Both the position numbers and the translations under genes were made by a program. The notes beneath the pieces were generated by a model that was given only the letters and a program-made list of their open reading frames with translations, did no database searches and was not told the DNA's origin. A DNA stretch of 64,000 nt from Apteryx mantelli (lineage: Eukaryota > Chordata > Aves > Apterygiformes > Apterygidae), in contig NC_089980.1 of NCBI RefSeq assembly GCF_036417845.1, forward strand, positions 54,868,501 through 54,932,500, read 5' to 3'. Each line of letters opens with the position of its first letter. The stretch's first letter is position 1. This document shows positions 22,809-37,800 of the stretch, in pieces.

Positions 22809-25800
22809 ATCATATATAAGAAAACCTGGGAAAGCATTTGCTGTATTTCAAAACATTTTGGAGGAGGCATGACATACTGACATACTCATTAAAAATATCT
22901 GCTCTCCCCTTTATGCCTTTTGAAAGAGGGGTGATTCAGAAGTCTCTGTGTGCCCACAGGACATATTGAATTAGCCTACAAAGGAAAGTGGGCAAATGTA
23001 TAGAATTCTGCGTAAGATATACAGTTAGAATGCAATCTCATTTTTTGCAGGTGGGTACTATTAAACATCTGAGTTTTGTTATTCAAATTTAGATTACTAT
23101 AGGGGCAAAAGGCATCCATGGTATTTTAACAAATCAAGGTTTACTACATGCTGTAATACCAATTGCTTTCTGTAACTAAAGAATACTTTTCATTTCCATG
23201 TTTCATGCCTGCTACATAGGTATCAAATACATCAGCATTTTCCAGACAACTAACCTCTGCATTCATATTTGAGGTCAGAGAAATAGACCATCTCTTGAGA
23301 GAAGACAAAAAGACCTAATCGTCCACCAGCAAAGGTTGTATCATAGACTGGTCCAGAATCCACCATGACTTGCTTCCCTTCATACACTAAAACTCTGTAA
23401 AGAAGAACAAACATATTATAAATTAGAACAGGAAGATAATGGAGTGTGTCCAGTGCTAAGGGCTGGTAAGAGTTTCCAAGAACTGATTCCAAATTTGTTT
23501 TTAATAAGGCACCAGATAACACAACTTCATTGTAAGGATCGCTCCTCAATTCTATCTCACGCCCACCTGGCTGGCAGCCATAACACATTAATCAGAAGCA
23601 GTAGGGCTGTTCCATAAGTAATTTTATGCACACCATCTGCAAAAGATTTCCCAATTCTTTATTTAGTAGAGTCATGTCTCCTGGAATGAACTATGTCATG
23701 TACTATCATTCATTGATAAGCCCATGTCCCTGTGAACTCAGAGGTTAACACAAGATTTAACCACATCACCTAACAAAGTCGTCTTTACAGCTGCATGAAT
23801 CACTGGTTTATCTATCTTTTGGTGCAAGGGCCAACATAAGAAATTGGAAGAACTATTCCTTTAGGGTAAAACAAAACATTTAATTGGAGACGTTAAATTT
23901 CAAACATTTTAAGCATCTAATGAAAGCTGGAAGGATTTGGACAAAAACAACCAGACTCACAAATAAGAGAGAACTAATCCCTCTCTTTCCAACTTGTAAG
24001 TGATTTAGGCAGCCATCTAGGAGCCAAAAGACCTCTCCATTTTCCCTCTCTACCAGATTGGTTCCAGTTCCTTGAAACTGAATTTTCCACTTCTCACAGG
24101 AGAGTAAGTCAGGGTTTTTAGGCTCTCAATCTCCTAAAATAGCCTTTGGGCCAAATGGGAAGTGACTCTATAGTGATTAGAGCACTCTCTGGAGGAGAGG
24201 TCTACAGTCCTGCTCAAACTGGTATTTCATTAGCTATATGAAGTAGAATGGCTTCACAAGAGGAATGCTTAAGCAGCTCCCTATAACACACTCAAACAGC
24301 TCCCTATAACTCAAAGGTTAGGGACAGATTTCGACTTAGGCAGAAAGGCAATTCAAACCTGTCTCCCCTCCATGTCCAGGACATGCTCTAATTTGAGCTG
24401 TGCTTCATCTTCTAAAAGAACCCCAAAGCCCAGTATGAATCTGCTCCCTGAAAACAGTATTTAAGGGATGGCAAAAAGAATGGCTGCTAAAACTCTGACA
24501 GTTTTTCATGTCCATGTCACTGAATTTAAATTTAATTCTCAACATTGACAGCCCAACACACATGGGAAGAGAGGTCAACAAACTATTCATCTCACCAAAA
24601 AAATTACCCAGCTCCAGTCATGTTAATATTACATTCCTATTTCTGTACAAATAATATCTTCAATTATTTCACAAATATAGCTTAAGTTTTTATTTATTTC
24701 CTATTTACATGTCCCATAGAATGAAGGAATTTAATGCCCTAGACCATAGAATTTGTCAGGATAGATTGACCTAACGGGATGCCAATTGCGATAATCTTTG
24801 TCTGACATTGACTAGATTCTTCAAAGGAAGATACAGGTAACAGTAACATGAATGAACAATGAACAATTTAAGTTTCTTCTTAACCTGTATCAGTCAATAC
24901 TTCATTCATATTTTGATGCATAAAGACTGACAGCATATGCAAAAATATTTTTTTCCTTTCGTTCCAAAAGCCAGATAATTTAGTTTATCCAATTTTGTCT
25001 ATTCTTTGCCTTACACAGCCAAATGAAACCACCCTGCTCATACTAAGGTACAAAATAACCAGACCTTAAGAGGTAAGGTCAGACTCTGCTTCACTAAAAA
25101 CATACTTTTCAGTTACAGTAGTTAGTGCAAGATAAAAATAACATGCACAGTTGATGCTCATTCTCTAGAACATCAGATAAACAGCTGGGTCTAAGGAAAG
25201 TAATATGCCATAGCTCCTTTTTATGTGCATTACAGATGTGCTTGTGGATACTTCTGAAATATCTCACATAAGCCACTATGGGAGACAGGATGCTGAAGCA
25301 GACAGGCCGTTGGCCTGCTTCCCTGTGGCAATTCTGATGTTTCTAATTAATTTCATTCATTCAAATTCCAGAGGCTGGGAGGAATCTTGTGCTCTAATCT
25401 TGCTTTGAGTTTTGCTTAGGAATTCTTGGTCCTTTTACAGAAGAGCTATTGAGAAAGATTTTTTTTTAATTTTAGAATATTTAGCTGATGTAAATATCGA
25501 ACCACCAAAACTAAATTAAATACATCTGAAAAAGAAAATATAGTTCTATATATTATTCTATTTTGTTATTCTAAACATAACAAAATGTTCCCAATAACAA
25601 ACAGTCATGAAAGGATTGTCATCATCAGAACTAACAAACTAATAAAATAGCTATTATATCAGAGACAAAAGTTATGCTACTAGAAAAGAGAGGCACAGAA
25701 ACATTTCTTACTTTATTAATCCTGTTTTAGGCCGATGAATCAAATGCCACCTGTAAGCAGTATAATCTTTCCAGCCAATGTTCTTGGGATCATGCCACAA

Positions 25801-28800
25801 AGTACGCACCTACAGTAGGAATAGGAATGCCTTATTAGAAACAGACCATGCTAAAGTAACTGTACATGTACTGTAGTAACTGCTATGCGGCCACAGGCTA
25901 TTTGCTGCAGAGCATGAAACTAAAAATAATTTGAAGGTATCATCAGCATACCTCTTACAGTCTGTTCACCTCTAGTGAAAGCCATGAAAATTCCTGTCTT
26001 TAGTTAGCTATCAGTTATTAATTTGTAGTTTCATACTTGAAGTCAGTAAAGACCATTACAGCATCTAGTCTGACTTCCTTTATGAAGTCCTGCCTGTTTG
26101 CACATACACACCCACACTGCCAGATTCAATGCTTCTTCTCTTATCTGTGTGAGTGGCCCAGCTGAAGAGACTGCAACTTTCACAGATATTATTGCCCATA
26201 GCCTATTCTTTTAAAACTGGCACAGCAACATTCTGTCAAGGCCGTGCTCCTGCAGCGAACTCCAAAGTGTGCAATTCCTATGCATATGTGAAGCCCCACT
26301 AACTTGATTTCCAAAAGGCAAAGGTTTCTTCCATGGCTGGAACCTACTTGGAACAGCAGCAAACTTTCCCTCTTTGTTTTCATTTCTTTTTTCTTTGGCT
26401 CTCGTTGGTTACTGAACTCTAAACAAAGTATAATTCAAACAAGCTAGAATATTAAAGAAGCAGGTGTCTAAGTTCCAATATAGAGGTCACAAAGGATTTG
26501 TGGAGAGCAGAGATCTCTTACTTCTTTTTTCTTTGGACCACACTACATCATCCCTTTTATACATGTAATTTTTTCTATATATAATTTTTATATATTACAT
26601 TTTCTTTGAAAAAATAAAAATGTTATTATTGACAATAATAATATGGCAACTTAAGAAAAGCTGATAATTTAGTGTGAGGTATTAAAGAAAATTATTTCCA
26701 GACACCCCTCTTCCTTCTGAAGCATTAGGCACACATCATCATTAGCCTGAAGTTTTCAATCTCTCACCTGTCCAGGGGTGTTTCCTGTGTGCCAGAGAGC
26801 ATTTCTCAAATGTTCACCAGTACCAGTTGTTGAATTCACTACTTTGAGTGACACACCAGAATAGCCATATGCCCTGGTGGGTTTGTCCTCCCAGTAGGTC
26901 TGAGTGACCTGCTTCCACATCAGGACATAAAACCGACTGCTGGACTGATAGCCAAACACAAAGCCAGCATAGTCATCATCGCGGTCTGTGTTAACATAGA
27001 ACGTGCCACTGAAGTCAACAGAGCTGAACTCGTCATAGCCTGGTAGAGGACGAAAGACACAAACCATTCAGTCAGGATATCATGTCTGGCCGCCCGTGCC
27101 CAAGAGTCCCAGCTCTGATACTGAGTTTCTCCAGGAGTTGTAAACTATCTTTTTCAGTTCCCTATCTGTAAGAGAGAGGTAATTATGATTGCCTACCTAA
27201 CTCATGGAGGCTTCTAGAGAGAAATAAGTTGCCTACAAGGGGCTTTGAAGACAGCAGGCACTATATTCACGTCAAGTTCTTGGACTGGATATTTTATGTG
27301 CTATAGTCAATGACAAGTTACAAGGGTAAACAAAGGTAAACAGTACTAAACTATTCTTAATTTGGGCATATACACTGTCCCCATGCTTCAGTCACAAGCC
27401 TGGAGCACCAAAAAGATGCGTTTATCCCCCCCTTCCCCCCCCTTTAATCCCTAGATAACTGGTTACTTTTTCCAAAGATGCTGGCTGACATTTGATACTC
27501 ACCTACAGCTATGCCAGGATCAGAGTTGGCAGTCTGCACCAGTTCCTTGCCTTGGTGGCGAATAACCCAGTTGGGATCAATCTGAGCTGTTCCCTTGGGG
27601 TCCAAGGGGACCATCTGGAACTTCCTGAAGTCAGTTTCACTGATGGCATTATTTTCAGGGCATACATCATAAATATCTGGGATATTGTCATTGTCGAAAT
27701 CATCTTTGCAAATGTCACCTCTGCCATCACCTATTAGCAATATGCATAAGCAAACACAGTTGTTAGCAATCTGTCCATCCTTCCTAACAGCTCTCCGACT
27801 AATGGAAGACATTTGTGATGCATGTTTTTTTTTCCTGTTTCTCAACGAGGGCTCCAAATGATTCCACATAAAGCCTCATTCTCTGAAAATCCATTTGAAA
27901 AATTGCTCGTAAAGACTGGAGGCCATACTCTAACTCAGAAGTCACTGACTTAGGTCAGGGCCAGAATCACTCTTAATAAAATTGTCCTGCTGATGGGTTT
28001 ATGACAGTGATCAATCTGGCCCCTAGTCTATATACTGCTTTAGAATCAGGATTGGGGGAGTTGGAAGTTGCCAGTGTCAGTGTAATTTACTAATGCATGT
28101 ACCACATTAAGTTTGATTTGTTCCAGATGTGAATACAAGGCCATGTTTAAATAGGTGCAGCGTAAGTGAATTCAAGTAATACTGTTGAAAAATCTTAACC
28201 CTCCCACCTGTTACTAAATCCCTATATACTATTGAAGATATTCAACTTTAAGACTTTTATCTTTGTCTCAAGATTCTTTCCAAAACATTCCATCAAGGGT
28301 GTTTCAGATCGCAGAAGTATCACCTCTATGTCAAAAGAAAGTAGGGATAGTAGTACAGTAAAATATGTATACATGCCTAATCATTCTTTTATCTGTACTA
28401 GAGCAATTTGTCTTAGAAACAATATAGTGCTTCAGGAAAATGCAAGAAAAAAGAACTACCCAGCTGGACTAGACTTGGGGGTATGGAAATATTAAGTATT
28501 GTTATCTGAACTGCAAGAAGCCTTTTAGAGAACCTAAAAATACATATTGCTCAGCCACAGTTGAGCTGCAGCTCAATATTTTTACAATGCTCAATATTAA
28601 AGAGACACTAAAAATTATCTCCCTTCTTAATTTACCTACAATATTGGTGGAAACCAGTAGATCCCTTTTGCCTGGAATAGCAGATAGTGAAAGGAGATAT
28701 CCCCTCTCCCCTCATAAAGTCCTATGGCCAATGCCACTGTTATTCAGTGGCATATAATGGTACAAACTCTTAAAATAAAGATGATAGACTTGGCTAGACA

Positions 28801-31800
28801 AGTACAGAAACAAATTAGCAAATGGGTCTGATTTTCACAACAGAAACCACTGGATCTTACCCTGGGTACTAATGTAAAACTAGAATCACCAGCTAATTAG
28901 TTTCCATCCTCATGTAGCTGAGCATCTGCTTTTTTTAATCTAAGTGTTTGCAACTACTCTAAGAACATGGAAATTAACACAATGGGAAAGAGCAATGATC
29001 CAACTAGTCCATTATCAAGCTTCGTGGACACAAAGCAAAGCTAAATTAATGTGTGTAACCAGCACAGTATTATTCAAGTAGGAAGCTTTCAGAGAGAAAA
29101 AAGAGAAAAGAATTTTAGGCAATCACCAAAAAAAAAAAAAAAAAAAAAAAAAAAAGCAGTGAAAGAAAGATTTTCTGCAGTTCAGACAGGTGGTAAAATG
29201 GTTCCATTTTCCACTCTGGCAATTGGCCACAGAGAATTCCAAATCCTGACCAGCTGTGTGCTCCTGCACTTTTTTTTTAATCTTAGCACTTAAAGAGAAA
29301 AAAAGAGTATATTTCCAGTTTTATTCCCTCTGCCAATATCAAAGAGGTAATTCTTGAGTCATAGGAAAATGTAATTATTCATTGAAAGGCCTGCTGACAT
29401 TCCATTTGGTACTGAGCTGCTGCTGACAACATTGATGCTGTTTCAAGAAAGTTAGAAAGCATCTGTTAATCCAGCCACGTCCAACAGTTCTCTCCAGGGC
29501 TTCGTCTTTAAATGCTCACATCTTCAAGAGCGTGGGAGCATCTTTTAGCTTTATTTATCTCTTTTCCAAGCTTTGTGTTGGGCCTGCCACTGATGACAGT
29601 GATGAGCTGGCTAAACTGTTTCAATTTACTCTTTTTGTGAATACTTACACCATATATAAAGGTAGTCTCACTTGCAAATCCAGGTGATGGCTGATTATAA
29701 CAAATTACCCCATTTGCGGGCCACCCTTGTTTTGAGATATCCCTGAAATTAAGGGGCCTTTCCAGAGACTGGCAAGTACAAAGATACTCCCATTATATCA
29801 TCAGACTGAAAGATAAAGTAATTTGAGTACTACTACTGACTACCAACCAGAAGCTTCCTATGGCAAACAGTTATTTTACCAGGAAATCAGTCCAGGCTCA
29901 GGATTTTGTCTTTCTAAATATACATACAACTATATTGTGTAAGAACTGAATTCTGCTTTCAATTTCACCAACACAATCGTGGAACAACCCCAGCAAATAT
30001 AACTCCAAATAGAAATTGCTCACATGTATTCATTGCAAAGACCATTACTCATAGATATATTACAGTGGTTTTCAAAGGATCATAAATGTTTTCTAAATTA
30101 CATTTATTATTGTGAAACTATCACTGTTTTGCTACTGAAATACTGCTGAACCTATTGGACCGTTTGAGGGTGACCAGCAACACTTTAGGACAAGAACTGG
30201 AGAAAAGGAAATTAGCATATTCATTTAAAAAAAAAGTGTACATCAAGACAGATTTAAAGCTCCTTACCTGTAAAGCAAATTTTAGAAAAACTGCTCATCA
30301 ATAATTTTTATAAAAATATGTAAATCAACCATAATTTTAGATTAAAAAAAGAGAAATATTCTGTTTTTCAACAAAGAACAGAGCTGTATATCATCTTTTT
30401 TCCATTTTAATTTTCAGAAAACTTTTTAAGACATTTTCCTCTATTTTTTACATTTTGATTCAGAGTGAAAATTGGAAATATAAAATACTTTTTTTTTAAT
30501 ATTTTGAAAAGATGTTTTTTCTATAAGTAAGCATTTAGGTTTTTGACCCTCTCTCATAAAGAGATTTCTTAATGCTCTAACTCTGAGCCAAATTGGCCAG
30601 TGCAGTTCCATCAGTGTCCATGATGTCTAGTATGTCAAAACCAGCTCAGTTTGATCTGAAGTCTTTCTCTTAAACAAATATGAATATCCTAATATCAGAA
30701 TTGGATATTAAGAACCAAATCAAGTTCATACTATACTGTTCTTACCATCAGAGTCCTCCTGGTCAGGGTTGTATCTGAGGCGACAATTGTCCCTGTCATC
30801 AGGGATACCATCATTGTCATCATCAGGATCGCAGGCATCCCCTTTACCATCCTTATCATGGTCAGCTTGGTTAGCGTTGGGGATGTAAGGGCAGTTATCT
30901 TGGTTGTTCTGGTGACCATCTTCATCTATGTCCTCATTGTTGTCACACTGGTCACCAACAAGGTCATTATCCACATCAGTCTACCAAAGAAGGAGGAAAA
31001 AAGTTTTTTTTTTTTTTTTTTAATAAAAACAAAAGTAGGGAGAGCCTGTTATTTTATTTCTCAGCATTTCTCTTCAAGAACTTCTCTGGGACAAGTGACA
31101 TTGTAATGGCATCTGTCCTTAAAGCATAAACATAATTTCAAACTACAGGATTAGTATAGCTGCTTACGCTGCTATCAGTGCATCAGACCAAGTCCCCAAG
31201 ATATACCTGCCCTAGGTCCGGGTCTTGATCTTCATTTATCTCATTCTCTCATAATCTCTAGAGCATGGGGATGTTGCAATCTGGGCAGTGCACTTACGTG
31301 GATGCGTCTGTATGCTTGACATTACTTATCTGCACATGAACCAACAAACTCAGGCACACTAAATGCAGCCCTGAGAATATTTGGACTTGCCATGGGAGAA
31401 GAAAACATTCAAAGGGCTTGAGGGTACAAAAGAACTAAAGGAGTTGTCATTCTATTTCCCTTTTATTTGATACAAATGGATCTGACAACCTGAGATGGGA
31501 GAATAAGCAATAAAGATCCACCTGTTCAGGCCTACAGCTAACAGGGACTGATAGCAATTCCTGTAACAACATTAGAATTTGAAATGGACACAGGAGTATT
31601 CTTTCAATACATTAAAGGCTGCAACTTTGATGTAATTACTTAATAAAACAGATCTGTGTTGTAAAGTTCTTCCCTTGAATATAATTAATATTGCAGGCAC
31701 AAAATATGAGTGTGCATGACTGTATGCAGTTCAAATAGCCAAATATTCTCTCACATGAATTTATCATCTCAAGACAATTCAGTTCTGTGTAATTTGCGCA

Positions 31801-34800
31801 GCTTTTGTATAAACCTTTTTGTTCCAGTAAGCTTTTTTTAAAGTGGTATGAAAGACTGCTATTGACCTCAGTAATATTATCATGAGTCCTACAATGAAGC
31901 AAATTTCATTAACTGTGTATTACTATAAATCCCAGAGCATTCACCAGCACAAGAGACAGGAATAGAGTCTTCTACCCTGTCAAAGTATGGAAAAAACATG
32001 TTTTACTCTTTCTTCTTTTTACCCTTTTACTCGTCTGAACTGTTCTGTGTCCCTGGACAAACAGCTGAGCTTTTTATAGTTGTTTCCTTTCTTAGCCTTT
32101 TCCTTTTAGATAGAGTCTCCTCGGGGGCAAGAAATGTCGTAGATCACTATTTTCATAGATATAACCACATATTTTCTGCTAAAAAGTCTACAATACAACA
32201 CCAGAGTGATTTATGTATGCGTGCAGGTAAAACAAGGGATATTTTATCCCAGGACCTCCCCAGCACCAGTAGCTTTCTGTCTTTCATTTCCACCTGCCCC
32301 TCTGTCCCAGTATCCTTCCTGCTCCTCACAGAAAACAGTCTACTCCTTCCACCTCCATCTTCCTCCAGCCTCTGATCATCCCCTCCCTCAGACTTTGGGC
32401 GGATAACACAATGTGTCAGGTTATCAGAGACCACTGCTCCCAGGACTTTTAAAGTGATGCAGCATATTGTGGTACGGACCACACATGTGATGATATTAGA
32501 TGCATGTACGCCGTACAGTTCCTTCAGTCTATTTGTATTATGCAATTGTAACATAACAGAAATAGTAACAGCTTCAGTTATTTCCTCAAACATTTTCCTT
32601 TTCATCTCTGCCCTTGTTCCAACATTAGTATTAATGAAACTGTGCCTAACATTTACCTGGTCTGGATTATGCATCAATGGACAGTTATCACACTGATCAC
32701 CAACACCATCACCATCTGTATCACTCTGGTCTGTGTTGTAGACATAAGGACAGTTATCTCGTTCATTAAAAATGTCTGAGGGAAGAAAAAAAGGAAAAAA
32801 GAAATCAGAGAAATTAGAATGATACAGCATCCAGCACAGATAGCCATATACAACAGGAGTGACCACTACAGAAGCAAGGTTCTTAAGAGGTTCATAGGCC
32901 TTCTGATTGCTACAACAGCACACTGAAAAATGAAATAGTGAAAAGACTAATATTAGAAAAAAATATGGTACCAATCCCACTTTTCTTGTTATAATAAACA
33001 CTTCTATTTTTCTTTTCCAAAGAGATTTTGCTAGCCTAAGGGCTGATTATATCTGAAGAATTTAGCCCTTTTTTACACAGATTTTACATTTGTTAAAGTA
33101 ATGAACAAACAGGTGGATTTTTTTATTTTTGAATAATTTGATTTGTAATTTCTTCCCAGACATTCTGAGAAATCGTACAGAATGGACAGCTATATCATGG
33201 AGAAATTTCTGAAGAGCTCTATATAGGAGCAACTGCATTAATGTTTAGACGCCTTAGCAATAAATGATTTTGTCTTACTAAACATATGCATCACATTGTG
33301 CAGCACACCAAGTCTTCAACAGAAGCTGTTCTCCCTCAGGAAATATTCAATATTCAATTGATAACCCCCTGAAAAATTACAATATGTTGAAAAGAAACAA
33401 AATCAAGACATGTTTGCATAGCTGTCTGGAAAGGACACATGGGTCTTCTTCGATGTTATATGGTCTCTGGATATTTGTACAGTCTTTCAGCAAATAACAT
33501 GCAATTACATTTTTCTTCTAATGTATACATAGAGCTCTCATGAGTACTTCTAAGAATCTGATGATTTGCAGGATGAGAGGATTTTAAAACATTCAGAAGT
33601 TCAATTCAGATAAGCATCCAAAAGTTTACAAGTTTATTAAAGAAAAACCAAGACCCGATTTCTTCTTCAACTTCTAGTACTGCTGGATTCTCATAAGTTT
33701 GAAATGCTGCAAGGATACAACTTTTAAAAAAACATTTCTATGCTTCTCCCCTTATTCTGACCAAAACTGGGGCATATAGGCATGTACTGGTAAATGAAAT
33801 AAGTCCCTTTAATAATATTTTAAGACACAAAATGTGTTTGGAGTGCTGTGCACTTTGCAATATTTCCACAGAAAAGAAGATTAATTTCACTAAAAAACAT
33901 ACCATCTCCGTCAATATCCACAGCACATGAGTCACCCTCCCCGTTATTATCTGTGTCAATCTGAGCCGGGTTGTGCACATAAGGGCAATTATCACAGCGG
34001 TCACCAACTTCATCCTTGTCATAATCAAATTGACGAGGGTTAAATAGAAGAGGGCAATTGTCCTAGTGAAGAAAAAAAGATTGAAAAATATAAATTACAA
34101 CTTGAATTGAGGGCATGAGAGCACACTATGAAGTAGTAACTTTTCTCTTCCTATTCATCCTGGCCACAGATCAAAGTGAAAATACATTATTTTTCCAATG
34201 GACAAGTATGTACCTACACTGGAGATCTTGGCAGTAAAGGGTCTGTTTCTGTGCAGCCTCCTTCACTGTGTATTTGTTGTATAAAGCATGCAAAGTGTGT
34301 ACCACATCTCACTAGGAGAGCAACAGGTGTGTTAAAAGGGCTCTATACTCAGATATTTCAACAGCATTGTATTCTACTGGTTTTTTTTGTTGTTGTTTTT
34401 TTTAAGCAGAATGTGTGGCAAAAATGAGGCCAACTTCACCAACATTTTTTTTTTTTAAATGAACTAGACTCTGATTTTTTTGGAACAAGCTAGTATCAAT
34501 GGTCTTGATACTACAAGTTTTACTTTTAAATGAAATGCTTTGATTTTTGCATTTCAAAAAAGGGTTCTTTTTCTTGTATTCTGCCTTAGATTGCATATGA
34601 TAATAAAGTGCAAAGGATTTTTAAAGGCAAAGGTGAAATGAAATACTCTGATTGACCCAGCGTATTTTTTTCCTTTGACTATTCCTTTTAGGGGAACTTT
34701 GAAAATTTCATTTAAGTCCATAATCTGAAAATCCACCACTAAATAAAATTCTTATGCTTCAAACATCCTTAAATTACATGCTTTTTCACAGGGATAAGGA

Positions 34801-37800
34801 AGTACTCAGTGTGGAAAGCAAAGAACCACCAAACCAAAGCAGTGAGTGGAGGCAGGAAATGGGGCGGGGCGGGGAGAAAAAATCAGGCATCATGATATCT
34901 GAAGGGAGATCATTTGAAGAGATCTTGAAACTACTTTTGCTCTGCGCAAACATACAACATAGTTTAGTAGGACAAATCATTATTTCAGCCCAACATTTTA
35001 GCTTCCTCAGAAATATATTTTGTGCACTCAAGGACTATATATAAAGGCAAGTCAAAGTTTTATAGCGCTCATAAATCTGAACTGCTGGCTATGATTTTTC
35101 AAATATATACACTAAATTATATTATTTATCAAGTTCTTCTTTGACTTTAACTATATTCATGCAGTCTTTGGAATATTTGAAATCTCACCTAACTTTAATC
35201 ATCCTAAAGCTCTAGAGCATCTAGGCTCTTTCTAAAGAGAAAGAGCAGGAAACTCCCCCCCCCCAAATCAATCCACCTGTCCTAAATATGTCTACAAAAG
35301 GCGGGCTGAACCCCACTCTAGAGGTGCTTCTGTCCTTTTCCTGATTATAAAGGGAGCCTAGAGAACAGGCTTAGACTAACTGCCTATCTTTTAGGCTCTG
35401 CAGGTAAATGAATCTCAGTCTTGTGGGCAGATCTAAAGGAGAAAAGTACAGAGCAGGCTAGTTATTTTCCTCCTGTCATTTCCACTTGATGTTGGCTGTG
35501 TTGTTATTATATATCATAATATGTTCCCAACATACCTCAGATATAACATCTACCTGCTTTTCAAACATAAAGGAGGTATCATTCTCCCATTATAAAATAT
35601 AAAATCCAGTATCACTTTCTATTAAACTGAAGTGCCCATTCCCACTTTCATGCGTACAACTGAACCCAAAGCTCACATGGAGCACGGTCCCCCAGCTCAG
35701 GGTCCCCAGGTCTGATTTGCTCTGCCCACTGTTACTCTCCTTTGACCTTCCCCAACACAGCCTTGCTCCGCGCTAGACATCATTCAGAGAAAGCAGTGCT
35801 GAACAATGCAACTGAATGATAACGCTTTTGTCTCTTGTAATGGTTTTCCTTAAAAGACCTAAACATTCTGAAGACAAAGAAATGCATCTTACTTTGTCAT
35901 CTTCAACGCCATCATTGTCATCATCCTCATCACAGGCATCTCCTTTGCCATCTTTATCAAAGTCTTCTTGGCCAGAGTTAGGCAGAAGGGGGCAGTTATC
36001 CTGTCCAAAAAAAATAATGAGTACATTATGTTTACATTATGTCAGAGTGACCTGCTTGGGCAGAAGATCAGATATGGTACACCAGAGGCTACAAAACAAG
36101 AAAATAAACCACAAGTACTTTTCAAAGGTTCTGTGTTTGTTCATTAACAAAGATATTAGTTCATTCACAACTCTCACATTATAAAGAAAGTGAAATGTAG
36201 CTGCAAGTCATTCTGTTTCCCAACTCTTCTTCTGTTAAAGAGAAGTTTCTAGTAAATTCTAGATGAAAATATCTAGCAGAGAATGTACACATCACACACA
36301 CATGCACTCTTGTATCAACTTTTTACAGACAGCTCATGAAGACTTTACATTTAAAATGACCAGGTTTGGTTGCCAGGAAAATAAAGATATATGCCAGAAC
36401 ATGATCTTCAGAAACAATTGTTCACATGGAAAGTTATTGCAGTGAAGTAGCACACAGCAATATTGAACACTGTAAGCAAGAGTTTTGAGAAATATGCCTT
36501 TGTACTGTTCTAGAAGAAGTACCTTGGCACTCTCAATACTACCATGGCTTTGAAAATAAAAGCCAATCATATCTCTATTTTGTATCATAGGTTTGTAACA
36601 AATTATTACTTTAAATTAAGAAGTCTTAGGTTAGATTGAAAAAATGGAAATAATTGACCAAACTTTTAATATCTATTTTTCTTGATAAATATTAAAATTA
36701 ATAGATAAAACTGAACTGTAATTCTACCACTGGCTAAGCATAAGTCTATAAAAACATCTATAAAAAACCTACTCTGTTATTCTCACTTTTTTCTTGAGGC
36801 ACAAACACATTGAAAACCAGGTTTCTTTGGTTTACTCATTTACTAAGTTGTGTGTTAGTACACTAGTTCTTATGGAGAGAGAAAAAAAAAAGAAGCAACT
36901 TTCTTGTAAATGAAGAGAAATTTACATTAAAACATATTGCTAAGATTTTTATTACTATTTACAATTATTTGTCTTATTCATATAGCTTTGATTAGACTGT
37001 AAGTTAATTTTCAGATACTAACAGCTCCAAGAAAGAAGTTTTGGCTTGCTCTTTTTAATCTGAGAAAACCTTGCATTTTTAATAGCTCCTCCTCCCCCCT
37101 TAAATAAAGTATTTTTGTCTATTAGATCAACATATATATTATAGAAACACATGAATAAACCTTTGGAAACAGCTTTTTCTGAATGGCTTCAGAATGTTGG
37201 TTTTCAAATAAAAACTGATTGGTTGTGTTACATCTTGAATCAACATGTTGCAGATCCTGATGACAAGAACCAAAAAAGAATATATGATCTGCGATTGCTG
37301 AATTGGCTGGATCCACAATGAACAGACATCAGCCAGGGTGAAGAAGTTCAGCATTACAAGCTCACATTTCCACCAATGTCTGAAACTCCCTTCTGCTGAT
37401 AAAGGCCAGATTCATGACTTCAAGTGGATAAAACCTGAGTGACTTCCAACTCTCTCATTAAGCCAGCTGATCTTGTTGAAAGTTGATCTCAAACTTTCCT
37501 AGTCTTTGTGCAACTTGTCTCATTTTATTATCCACTATATTTTTAATTGTAAGTTATTGTACTAGAAGTTCATGATAGTTTTAGAGGTAAACGGCTTTAA
37601 TACAGAGACGGAGAGACTAAAAGACTGAAGAGGAACAAAAAAACAGAAAAATACTCTCTCATGATAGAGTGTATTGCCCTTACAGCTATGACTGGTTCAG
37701 CAAAATACTTAGGCCCATGCCCTAGTGAAAGCATGCAGGTAATCCAGTGATGTCAGAGGTACCACTGATAGGTATTTAAAACTGAGCATATGCTGTGCCT

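Noticed and set aside
29101..29160. A28 run considered as the tail of a retroposed gene copy
   Set aside because: Upstream sequence shows no gene-like body and no flanking target duplication was found; a simple homopolymer is enough.
32153..33001. 282-codon minus-strand open frame
   Set aside because: It contains THBS2 exon 16 (32775-32657) but otherwise runs through intron sequence; it is not a separate gene.
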